The translations under genes and the position numbers were made by a program. The notes beneath the pieces were generated by a model. That model was given only the letters and a program-made list of their open reading frames with translations, made no database searches and was not told where the DNA came from. DNA of 64,000 nt from Spirodela intermedia (lineage: Eukaryota > Streptophyta > Magnoliopsida > Alismatales > Araceae), in NCBI GenBank assembly GCA_902729315.2, contig LR746264.1:2155378-2219377 (forward strand). Reading direction: 5' to 3'. Positions 1 through 10,930 of the stretch are shown here, piece after piece (position 1 is the stretch's first letter; every line of letters starts with the position of its first letter).

Positions 1-3000
1 ATAGTAAAGAGGGAAATGTTATATGATGAAACCTAATTAATCTTCATTAAATGAATGATACAGTTAGATTTAGCTGGTCACAATCCAATTAACACTCCCA
101 TAAATCATTATAGTCATAAAAAGAGCATAAAATCATGAAATCATAATGTTAATTATCTATCACCAAATGATGAAAACAAAGTTGCTAAAAGAAAATTGAG
201 CACGAAATCAATCAGAAGAAAATGAAACAAGTGAGAACAATGTTTAATCATGCTGTGTCCATATCACCTACATGATTGGATTAATTGAAACGAAAATAAA
301 ATGTATTTTTGGAAAGAAATCAAATTCTGAAACTCCCTCTTTTGTTGTTCTATTCAAAGATAGCTTGACTCGAAAAATGAACACTCCCCTTTGTGTTGTT
401 GGGCTCCACCTATTGCCCATTAAGTTTAGTCTCACACTACTACAAACGAGAGCTCCTTCTCATGTCACTTCTTACTAAAGAAAACTCTACCCATTATCCC
501 CTGTCTCCATTTGTCTATGTCTCCCTCTTTTTTATCCTTAATAACAAATATTGATATTCATGTTGACATAATCAACTCATTACCATCCCACCATGACATC
601 TTCAGTAAATTCATTAAGAAATATTTTTTTCTTTAATTAACAAAAAAGTATAACAAAGTAGCTTAGAGATTAGTTGCCACTAGAATATACATTAGGGGAT
701 CAAGAATTTTTTTCTCAAGAATAATATAAATATTTAATTATAAATTCATGAAATGTATTCTAAAATATGTTTTGATATTTTTCATTCAATTTTATTACAT
801 GCGACATTAGTTAATATAACAATTTCACCAAAATTCACTTTTATAAAAGTAAAAAAGTTTACGACCTCAGAATTCAAATCTTAATTATCTCTTGTCACAG
901 CATTATAGTAGCTTGGAGATTAGTTTTCACTAGACTAGTATATTGTAAAATTCGTACATAGATGTTCTTGTGTAACTATACTTGGGTCTAGGCTTGATTT
1001 TGGTCCATGAAGGATCTTCTGCATGCCTGTGTCTTTTTTGTTGTGTAACTTGTCCCCTCTTGTTATATGTGACATGTCATTACTTCCTTGAATTAATCTA
1101 TCATCCTTAGTCTTGCTCATTTTTGTGGAATATTGTTGTTGCCAACATTAACTCCATCATGGGGTCCTTAGTGAGTTTGGGGGTGCCTAAAGATGCCTAT
1201 TGTTGAATCTAGTTGTTGCTTCATCTCATGATGGTAAACCTCCTTCTAGTTTATAGATGCCTTGAGTTTCCCTTGGTAGTTATTTTACTATCCAATATTT
1301 CTTGTATGATTCATGCACCACCATTTGGTTACCTAGACAATCAAGTATAGTAATACCTTTTCGATTTTGATGTTCTATTTGCTGACTTATTGGTAGATGC
1401 TTTGTAATCTATCTCCACCATTTTTTTAGCCTCATTATCTGCATTTTCCTTGCATCATCATCTTGACCATTACTCATGAATCAATCTCCATCCATAGCTC
1501 ATGGATAATACCCCCTCTCCTAGTCTTTCCTAAGTTACCCTTTTGAGGCTCCTTCTATGTTTAGTTTAACTCTATCCAAAGGGGGAGAGTCAATTTTATT
1601 ATTTTGTATGACATGTAACTTCCTTGTTATCTTTGAATCCACTACTCATCCTACTAGAAGGATTGTTTCATCACTTGACCTTGATTATCATACAATAATG
1701 ATGCATTAACAAAGCTGAATAAACTTATTCTTAAAAATAGTCCCTAGGTTTTATTTCTTAAAAATACATTAGTAAATTAACTTCAAATTAGGTGAAGCAC
1801 TAGAGCCACATATTAGTTGGGTTGATTGACATTATTTCAATATTCTGATATACTTATGTAAGCTAACATAATAGACTAGATATATTAAAAATATGTACTA
1901 TTCTTAATGATGTATTACTCTAGAAATGTTGAAGAAAAAAAAACAATATCTAGTTAGGCCAAGCACTATACTCACATATTAGTTTGGTCGATTGATATTA
2001 TCTTCTTCATCCTCATATACTTACTTATTCTTCCTCATATATTGCATTTTCTAATAGATTAATCTACCTACCTACATTTTCTATGCAATCTAATGTCATA
2101 TAGAAAAATATGTGAGCTTGACTCATTGGTTGTGCTACTAGGTTTTTAGTTCATGAAAGCACTCTCTAGCCTAACCTTTGATAGGCACACCATCTTCTAT
2201 AATGTGTACACATTATATGGTGTTGTATACAATTTGATTAGAATTAGTGTTATATATGTGATTCCCCATATCAAGCTTGTCTAGATTTATATGTAAACAA
2301 GGAAAGACTAAACTGTAAAGACATTCATTATCAAACATCTCTTTTCATTCCTTTAATAAATATTGTAATTTAAATGTGTTACTTTTTTGTTAAAATGGAT
2401 CAAGTAATGTTAAATGTACTAATTTTTCATCATAAGGTTATGATATATAAGATTATATCAATCCCTTCATGGTTATTTTCACATGGCAATCTAAAATGGT
2501 GCAACATTCTTATCATATTTCTAGTTAGTGTACTCATCATCCCTAACAAGTATGATGAATTAAAGTTTGTGAACTCTTTTCATGTCATAAATGTACTACA
2601 CCTTCAAGCTTCACATTATTTTTATCTTTATCTTCAAGTCTACCATCATGTTTTACCCTTAATTGAATTTCCCAATCATATTCAAGTACAAATCTTCAAT
2701 TTGATAAAAACAAAAATAAAGGACTGGTATAGAGATTTAATTAACAGGTTTGGCAAGGTAAATTCTCAAGCATAAGTTGAACCACTATAAGTTCAGAATT
2801 CCTGTGTCTCTACACAAACTTGTCTTCATCTAATGAAAAGTATAAGTTTTCTCACTCCTAAAGATGTTAATGTACTTCATATTCATACTCACCTAGAGAG
2901 ATATGGAAATAACTTCCCAGTTTTAGAAGATGGAAGAGTGAGGGAATCACCTATTGGTTGCCACTCATGTGGAATCTATGTACAATGCTCATGAGAAAAC

Positions 3001-3800
3001 TCCACAACTTCCACCCACATGCTTTCATTTCTACCCTACCATTAGCTAGAGAGCTAAGGTAGTAGGACCACCTCTTGATTAGTAGAAGAGCTTCAGAGGA
3101 CCCACCTCTTGATTTGTAGAAGATTAGGTCAAAGTTGTAGGACCACCCCATCTTAAAACCCAATATATAATATGAGCAAAAGTATAATAGTGCCTTCCAT
3201 ATCAGACCATGTACATGTTGACTTTTGTCCAATAACAACCTATAATCACCCGTTGACTCTAATATTCTGTTGGAGCCATTGTATCATCTATGAGTTGAAC
3301 TCTAAAAGTGACAAAGAAAACATAGCAAGATAACCCATCAAACCTAGAGAACTTGTTTGTACCTTCAAAGTATGGGACCATTTTGACCAAGGCAGATATA
3401 TCCTCTCCAAAAAGACCGAACCAGAAGCAAGAGAAACCCCTTGCAACCATAGTTGGAAATGAGGTTTGACCGAAAGCGAGACCTAATTTGGCGCCTGAGC
3501 TCTTGTAAGTGGGCCTCTCTGAGGACAGCTGACAGGGGAGACGTAGTGGGTGGGCCTGGTGGTCCCCCCCCCTCCCCCAGTGGAGGTGTAAGAGACGGCG
3601 GCCGCTTGTTGGGCCACCGGCCCAGAACCTGCTTCCTCTTTGTCGGTGAAAGGACGTGGAGACCAACCGAGGACATTCACTCTCACCCCCACCCACCCTC
3701 CCGGCCCACTTGGTCGAGGTGAAATGACACGACGGCGCCGCCGTTGTGCTCCACCGGAGCACCGATGGACGGCGGTTCCCGGAATCTTTGACTTCCACGT
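1..3800. other. AT-rich intergenic region, no gene recognised
   Basis: No reading frame here resembles a known protein. The longest open stretch (2374-2775, plus, 133 codons) has AT-driven composition and no recognisable motif. The region carries short diverged direct duplications: 660-697 with 908-942, 1776-1830 with 1950-2005, and two copies of about 25 bp at 3064 and 3098. A purine run at 1578-1588 resembles the polypurine tract before the 3' LTR of Ty1-copia elements, but I see no LTR start or pol motif beside it. It is probably old transposon-derived spacer downstream of the LONGIFOLIA-like gene. Confidence 0.5.
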
Positions 3801-3827
3801 ACCCCCGCCGGAGCACCGATGGCACAG

Positions 3828-3867
3828 CTTCTTCTTCTTCTTCTTCTTCTTCTTCTTCTTCTTCTTC
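3828..3867. repeat. (CTT)n microsatellite, about 13 repeats
   Basis: A perfect CTT run on the plus strand, read as GAA on the sense strand of the LONGIFOLIA-like gene. It lies about 70 bp past that gene's stop codon and so probably within its 3' untranslated region. It creates long apparent poly-Glu, poly-Lys or poly-Arg frames on the minus strand and poly-Ser, poly-Leu or poly-Phe frames on the plus strand. These are not genes. Confidence 0.95.
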
Positions 3868-3937
3868 CTCCGGCCCCTGCATCTCGCGAGCGGGCGGAGA
3901 TGGCGGGAAACCAGACCAAACTTTCGAGACCGGCGAT

Positions 3938-6780
3938 TCAAAACAGCAGCCTCCGCCGCCGCGGCGCCGCTGGGGAGGTGAGGCCGCTCCGCCGCCGCCG
4001 CTCGTGGAAGGCGGCGAGATCGCGGATGGCGTCGGCGACAAGGTCCTTGTAGATGAGGCGCTCGATGTCGAGCACCGCGTCGGACATCTCCGCTGGGCGG
4101 TTGGCCCATGGGCGATCCACAGCGGAAGGTTCCTCCAGATCCTTGCGGAGCACACGGCAGATCAGCTCGCAGAGGTCGTCCGCCGGAGCGTGGTCCTGCA
4201 TTTTCCGCAGCTCCGCCCATACCTCAGCCGGCAGCAGCCTCCTCCCCTGCGCGGAAGCCACCGGAGAGCGGGAGCACCGGAAGGCCTCCCAGGGGAGGAT
4301 CTGGCGGCGCCGCTCGACAATCTCCAATACCGCGTCGAACAGCAGCCGCTGGTGGAGCGGCGAGGGCTTGAGGCCGGTGGCGGTGGTGGTCTCGTCCCCA
4401 GCCGCTGCCTTCTGCCGCTGGAAGAAGTCGACGCCGCCGGGCGGATGGGCGTCAGAAGCACGCAGGATCTCGGAGACGTACGAGAAATCGTCGTCGTCGA
4501 CCTCGGAGCTGCCGTCGATGGCCGCCGGGATCAGCCCTTCCGACCGGCATTCCACTGCTTGCTCTGCTCCGATTAAAAATCAGCAGTGAGTTGAATCACC
4601 AACGAGTTCGTCAGGAGAATTCACCGGCAGAGGGGGAGATTCATACCTTTGAAATTGATGCAGAGCTTGGGGAGGGAGGAAGGCGAGGCGGTGCCGGCGT
4701 CGTCTCGGTCGAAAGATGCGCCGGCGTCGAGGACGGAGACGGGACTGGGCTGCTGCTCGCCGGCGCTGAACTGCTCCGCATCGTAGTCGACTCCGGCCTT
4801 GGAGGTGATCTCTGCAATGCTGTGCAGAAGCTTGTCACACCTCTCCAGGAGGATCTTCCCGTCCCTGTACTCCGCCTTCACTCTCTGCAGCAAGAGGCAA
4901 CATTCAATCCCGAAATTATTCTTAAGGAGTGATGAATTGAGAAACAGGATGGCATTAGGATCTGAGGAAGCTTTTTATAATCGTAAATTATACCTCGGAA
5001 TCGAATTGGGACGAGGCACTTAGACAACCACCGGAGACAATGAACTCGTCGTCCGACCGGCGGGGGATCCTCTCCCTCGCGGCCGTCGCCGGCGGCGTCG
5101 TCCCGATGTTGCTCCTCGGGGATCTGGACGATATCTCGGCTCCGGCCTTCCGCGGGCTGCCGGAGCGAGGAGAATGAGAGGACGGGGATCTACGATCTGT
5201 GTTGAGCTGTCCCCTGGTGGTGGTGGCGACCTCCGCCGGCGGCTCCGGCAGCCGTCTTCGCGACGGCAGCACCGGACTCCTAGCGCTAGCCGAATCTGGA
5301 GCCCCTGGTCTGCGCGTCCGAGCCTCATTGCTGTTCCTTGCGGGAGCTCGATCGGTCTGGATACGATTCCGCCTTGGCGAGCGGGAGGCCGTCTCGGTGG
5401 GGAATAGATGGCTGCTCCGATAGCTCGGGGAAGAAGACTCGTTCGCCGGCGAGTACACCGGGGGAGGCGGCGGCCGTAGTGAGGGAGATTTCGCCGCCGA
5501 CTTCATCAAGACGATAGGAGAATCGTAGCAGTCGCTTTGATCTGGATAATGCTCGTAGACGAATCTGGCGCCGCTCTGCTGGCGAGACGCCTCCGAGGCC
5601 CTGTTGCGTTGCTGCTGCTGCCGCGAGTGGAGCAGGCCCTTCAGCTGGATGACTTCCAGGACTTGCTTGAGGGTTTCGAGGTTCTTGACAGGCTCGACCA
5701 TGCCGGGCATCCGCAGCCGCTTTTCGACCTCGCCGTAGTAGAGGGAGCCGCCACCTCCAGGCCTCTTAGGGGGATCTGCGAGGAAGTAGTCCTGCGCATC
5801 GAAGAAGCTTTTCCTCTGGAGGACGGAGAATCCGTTGGACGGAGAACGAGAAGGCTGCTGGTAAGGAGAGGAGTAAGCGCCTCTCGGCTCCGGGTTCCCT
5901 TCCCGAACAATGCACCGCCGCACCTCACGAAGCTTGTCCTCGAAAACTACATCTGGCTGAGGAGAGGGCGGCGGAAGGTAGCCGCCGTCGACGAACTGGT
6001 ACTGGACGACATCCTTGGATGCCCTAGACTCCGAAGCAGAGCGCCGTAGCTCCGCCTTCTTCTCCGGATCGGCATCGGCGACGGACTCTCCGGTGCCACT
6101 GTTGCAAGGGAGAGCATCGAGTCCCATCAGCCTGGCCACGACGCTCGGAGATCGCCGGAGATTGTCTGCAGTGTCTGAAGCATCAGAGCCGTCGGCCCGA
6201 TTCCCGCGTATCGGTGTTCTCTCCCTAGGGTATAGCTTGCCCCTGACATCGACGCGGCTGTCGAGGGATAGGCGCGGGGCCTCTCTGAACTTCCAGGAGG
6301 AACGCCCGTCCTTGACATCAAACACCGGAAGGGGCAAGGAGGGTCGCGGAGGGATCTCCGCCCAAGCCGGCGGCTCGGGTGACGGCGGCCGCAACTCCGG
6401 CGGATGAGGCTTAGCCTGCAGGAGAATCATGGCAGGGAGATCCTTGGAAGACGACGAAATCGAGGAGTCCGATCTTTCGGACGGCGAGGTACAACTCGGG
6501 GCCTGCATTGCCAAATCCAAAGATTACGACCGGAGGGGAAGAGAAGAGACGACAGATGAGCAGACAAGGAGAAGGGAAACCGCCGACGGGAACCGACCGG
6601 AGAAGGGAAAGAGGCCAGACGCTTGGCGGCGTAAATCCCTCGCCGCCCGGCGAGGATCTGGTGGCGGTCGAAAATCTGGAAGAACCCGGTCATGCATCCC
6701 ATCTGCCTCTCCATCTGCTTGTCGACATTTTCCTCCTCGCCGCCGCCCCCGCCGCCGCGGAGCAACTCTCCCGGCTTCAT
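3938..6780 (-). CDS. LONGIFOLIA-like protein (TRM family, DUF3741 motif and DUF4378 domain)
   Basis: Four exons: 6780-6598, 6502-4994, 4884-4647 and 4563-3938. Introns are 95, 109 and 83 bp with GT-AG ends, and phases 0, 0 and 1 agree, giving about 851 residues. The start at 6780 is the first Met that leaves the conserved N-terminal block (QMGCMTGFFQIFDRHQIL, about residues 25-43) intact. Further marks are SSWKFREAPRLSLDSR (about 128-143), the SVVARLMGLDALP motif (about 181-193), a block reading LETLKQVLEVIQLKGLLHS, and SPIVLMKS. The C-terminal DUF4378 domain spans about 669-835, opening with FSYVSEIL and ending near AEMSDAVLDIERLIYKDL, then an Arg-rich tail. Family members (Arabidopsis LNG1/2 = TRM2/TRM1, rice GW7/SLG7) bind microtubules, work with the TON1-PP2A complex and promote longitudinal cell elongation; that role is inferred here. 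Coding exons are strikingly GC-rich. No frame break is seen. Confidence 0.92.
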
Positions 6781-6816
6781 CCTCGCCCCCGGTGAGATCC
6801 CAACCTCCTCCTTCCC

Positions 6817-6820
<4 letters not shown>

Positions 6821-6852
<32 letters not shown>
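6821..6852 (-). repeat. (CT)n tract in the 5' leader region of the LONGIFOLIA-like gene
   Basis: Sixteen CT units on the plus strand, read as GA on the gene's sense strand, starting about 40 bp upstream of the start codon at 6780. The tract is close enough to lie in the transcribed 5' leader. Frames that read through it (Arg-Glu repeats) are an artefact; protein homology begins only after the Met at 6780. Confidence 0.85.
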
Positions 6853-6855
<3 letters not shown>

Positions 6856-6899
6856 CACCCTTCTTGCGGCGTTTTCTGTCCCTTTGCTGCTCCTTTTCA

Positions 6900-9800
6900 C
6901 ACTGCTCCCGCCACTGCCGCCGCAGCCCTTCTCCGGGCTCCCACTTTGGGGGGGAGCTTTTAAAGAGGGAGGAAGGGCGTCGTGCGAGGGTGAAAGGAAG
7001 AAGAGACGGGTCTGTCACCGGGCCGAGCCCAGAATGCCCGATGGGTGCGAGGATTTCACGAACTGACGTCCCGCCGCTCGGACCCCCGGCCCCGCCCAAT
7101 CGCTCCCCCCGAGAAAGCCAAGCCATATCCTAATCCTCCCCTCCAATAAAATAATAACACAATACCCTGTATAAATCAAGCGTAGCAGTAGCCCCTACTA
7201 TCCCTAAAAATCAATTATATTTCCCCTTAAAACCATAATTTTCAATATTTTCCCCGAATTAGTTGATTTTTTTTGTATTTAACTATTACCGTAAATATCA
7301 GTTAAAATGGGGAAGATGGTGAAAGTAGTAGGATCCTATAGAGAGAGAGAGTGGAGATTTGACACAGTCTTAAAGTGCAAGTTATATGTTTCCATAAAAG
7401 GCACTAAATGGTCCGGCGACCGCTTGCAGCCGGGGCGAGGGGGGGCAGGCCCGGCTCAGTCAGTAATGCCGATCACGAGGGGACCGGACCGGCCGGCGTG
7501 GCCCCGCCCGTGAGCCATCCTCTTAATCGCCCCCCGCCGTCGGCACGGCGGCAGCAGCAGCAGCTGTGGCCGCCGCTAACCTCTGTTGGTTGATCCATTC
7601 TTCTTCTTTTACGGAAGGGTTTTTCAGACTTTTCACCTGATATAAAAAGGCCCTTTCTTATTCCAAGCGTGGTCACGTACTCTTTTTCCGAAAATTTTGG
7701 GCCGAGGGTAGTTTGGCCATTTCAATGTGGTCACATTCTCAGACAATAAAGACTACCTAGTGAAGTTAGGAATGGCTTCGGAAGATTGTTCCGATAGTCT
7801 CCCTTCTCTCTTGAGCCCTCCGCCGGGCACGCGTCCGCATGATGATGACGGATACCTCGATTCCTTCAAAACCCCTTTGAGAGAGAGAGAGGAATTAGAT
7901 TTTCCACGTCAATTAATAATGTTAATAATAAGAGGATTTTATGGAGATTTTTGGACGGAATATTCTCTGACGGAAAGTGGAGTTTAGCACGTCGACTTTC
8001 CTCTTGTCTTTTCCTACGTGGCTGTTCTTCCCGTTGGGTGATTAATGGCCTCCTGACACGTCAGCAGGGAGGTACACCCCCACGTTATCTGTGACCGTTA
8101 AACGTTCGGCACAATCATCCGAGGCCCTCGGTGCGCCCAAGACGGCGACCACCGTATCGTTTGACCGGTACGTTGAAAACAGGTACGCTCAATTGGATGC
8201 GTATAAGGGACAGTTAATTAATAGGGTTGGTTATCGGTGATTTATTTTACTCGACCGGCCAGGTCTCCCTCGCTCGACGCCAGCGCCGGCCGGCGCCGTC
8301 GCTAAGGTGGCGGGGCGCAGACAGGGTCGCTGCCGACGGGGCCGGTCGTGCGTCCTCTGCGGTAAACACCTTCTTATGGCAATCAATAGCATCAACAGTG
8401 ACGGCATGCGCCACTGTCGCCAGCTGCTCGGCGAGGGGGGGGGGGCTCGCCGCGAGTAAATGGAGCAGTAAATGACGATATCATGTGCTCCGCCGGCGAT
8501 GGCGGCGAGAGAGAGAGTGACCCGGTGCACGGATCTTCTGGGATTCCGCCGCAGATGCCGCTGTTACATGCCGTCGTATAGGGATGGAGGAAGATCGCCG
8601 CGGCCTTCCGGCTTGTTTTTCCTTTTCTCCCGCCGGCTCCGGCGAGATACGCTGATGTAAACAGTAGCCGGTGCGGAGAAGCCGCCGGAAGAGGAATGGG
8701 AACATCCGCTATCGATTCCTCCAACCCCCCCCTCCGGTTGCCGACACAGGCGAAGTCGCACGGCACGCAAGGCACAGTCGTGACAGTTCGAACGCGCCGG
8801 GCACTGCGCCGCGCGGGGACGTTCCGGCCGGCGGGCGGTTTATCTTCGTGCGGGGGCTGTGGACTCCAAGACGAAGATAGCCCGTTGAGTCGGTCCTCAA
8901 ATAGCACCGTAATTGGACGAATAAATTCGCTGCAATGGATGGATGCGGTGATGGGGATGCGGGGTATAAGAAAGTTTTGATCTTTCTCCATCGGAAAAGA
9001 TGCGAGTTTTCCGCTTTCCAGATCGCGAAAACTTGGATAGTGTTAGAGATCAAATTCAGGAATCGCGGCAAGTGTCTAAATCTTATCTTCTTCCCTCTTC
9101 TGCGACGTTTCTCGCCGGTTGCGTCTTCACTTCTGGTCAATGCCGTGAGACCTTGCGGCCCTTCGGAGCGTCACCTGATCTGGATCAGAGGGACGTCAGC
9201 TCTCAGAGGTCCAGAGTCAACACTCTCTTCATTTAAACTCAGATCCTCCCGTCACTTATCTCCTCTCACACGCCAGCTCCGTCTCGATCTCCCCTCTCGG
9301 GGAGCAACAGAGAGAAAACTTCAGCTGTATGTAACCCTTCACAGAATTCGATACCTTTTCAACACTGAAAAATAATGCACTCGTGCCGATCCTTGACTGA
9401 CCCGATTAATCAGCTCTTTCAAAGTCGATGCTATCCATTTAGTGGGTGATTAAATGTATGTGTATATTATTGTGATTCGGGCGGGATAGCTTGGATTTCT
9501 TCTCTTGGAGTATTTATTTTCCTAGCTCAAGGACGACAGAGGAGCTGCGTTGATCGCCGAGGATTCTCATTGAATGACATGAGCCCCGTTTCCAGAAGAG
9601 GAGGATGACGCGTACAATAACTCCTGTTTCCAACCATGATGAATGTGGAGCTCTCCATGTTCAAGGTGATTTATTGGGAGACTGTTGGCCTTTCCGAAGC
9701 GTGTTGCACCATGTAGAGAGCGAGAAAGAGAAAGCGCAGAGCCGAAGTGCGTGGGAGGTAAAACCAGACGCAAGTGGAAAGTCTGCATGTTCGTCGTGTG

Positions 9801-10930
9801 AAAACCCATGTTCGGCGCCAGGAACGTGGAACGTGGGCACGTTCTCTCTCTCTCTCTCTCTCACAACAAGCAACAAGCAACAAGTTATACGAATGGAGAC
9901 CGACAGGGGATGGGAAGGGACGCGCCCGGCGCACATGCCGGCGGGCAGTCGCTCTCCAATAGCCTCATCAGCTCCGTGGGAGCGGACGGAAGAATGCGAC
10001 GACCCAAAGGTCGCCGCTTTGTCCATTCCTTCAACCTCCCACGCCGCCTGCTCCCGAGGACCGGCGGAAACCGCCGCCGCGGCGCGGCCCCATGAGGGCC
10101 CCATGTTCGCCTCGCTACCCACAGTCCCTGCCGCTTCGCTGGCCCCCGCCGGAAGACAGCTCCTCCGGCCGCTTTCGGGGAGAAAGCTCCACTGCGGCCC
10201 TCCTGGACCATCTGCCCCCTTCCGTCACCTGGGTCGCTCCTCCTTCCAGTCCACGCTCTCCGCTCCCCATTAATGGTGGGCTTGCCCCCATCGATTTCAC
10301 TGATAATCCAGCCCCACAGTAACTCCCTCTCCCTCCCCATCTCCCATTTAATGCGCCTTCGTACGCCGGCCATTAGCCGGCGCGGCCGCCGGAGGAATGC
10401 CGCCGCCGGTGAGGGGGCTGGTCGGAGGAGACACGCTTTCGGCCGGGCGGGGGCTTTTCTACTGCTCGGGTTTCGGGCCCGGAGGAGCGGCGTTCCGATG
10501 GTTTTGGAGCGGTTCGCGTGGCCATTGCCGGCAGCGGGGCGGCAGCTTTTCCGCCGGCCGAGGGGGCTGGTGCTGAGGGAGTGGGTGGGTTGTAGGGTCG
10601 GGCCCGTTTGGGGCAGACTCCGTCTGTCGTCTCGCTCAGAGCTGGGGACTGCATGTGCGCGAGCACAAGGGGCCGAGAGAGGTCAATTACGCCACTTGCA
10701 CCTCCCGCGTCCCGCCATCGATCTTTCAGGTCGACGGCAGCGGATTAGGTCAAACGGCGGCGATTGTTGACTCTCACCAAAGGAAAAGTTTTCAAATTAG
10801 GTCTGGTTGGAACTTGTGGTTCGGTTTGAGGATTATTTTTACCCTCAAGGTGATCCCTCGTGCTCATCACCATCACGATTCGTGCCGTTTGACGCGAATT
10901 GTGCCAATTTTGTTACAATCCATGTGAATG
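6900..10930. other. GC-rich region upstream of the LONGIFOLIA-like gene, no gene recognised
   Basis: GC-rich blocks (about 7400-7570, 8230-8900, 9900-10750) alternate with AT-rich ones. Long open frames occur on both strands, such as 9605-10273 plus and 9885-10373 minus, but they overlap each other, one runs through a CT microsatellite at 9843-9862, and none shows a domain I know. Sites of possible regulatory interest are a TGACGTC at about 7067 and a TGACACGTCA (bZIP-type ACGT core) near 8054. The likeliest reading is distal promoter plus decayed spacer. An unrecognised GC-rich exon cannot be excluded. Confidence 0.4.
9843..9862. repeat. (CT)10 microsatellite
   Basis: A short perfect CT run in the GC-rich spacer, not next to a recognised gene. 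Confidence 0.9.

Noticed and set aside
1578-1588. Polypurine tract of a Ty1-copia element
   Set aside because: The AAAGGGGGAGA word fits, but no LTR start follows and no pol motif precedes it. Kept only as a remark.
3259-4155. 298-codon minus-strand frame containing a poly-Glu run
   Set aside because: It is another frame over the LONGIFOLIA-like C-terminal exon and the CTT repeat. The DUF4378 match is in a different frame and ends at 3938.
3746-4576. 276-codon plus-strand frame with poly-Ser
   Set aside because: Antisense to the DUF4378 exon. The poly-Ser comes from the CTT repeat, and open antisense frames are expected in such GC-rich coding DNA.
6429-7133. 234-codon plus-strand frame over the LONGIFOLIA-like start region
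   Set aside because: Antisense to exon 1 and running through the CT tract. No domain, whereas the minus strand has the conserved N-terminal motif.
9605-10273. 222-codon plus-strand frame
   Set aside because: Crosses a CT microsatellite, has low-complexity Pro/Ser/Ala composition and overlaps long frames on the other strand. I recognise no domain, so I do not call it a gene.
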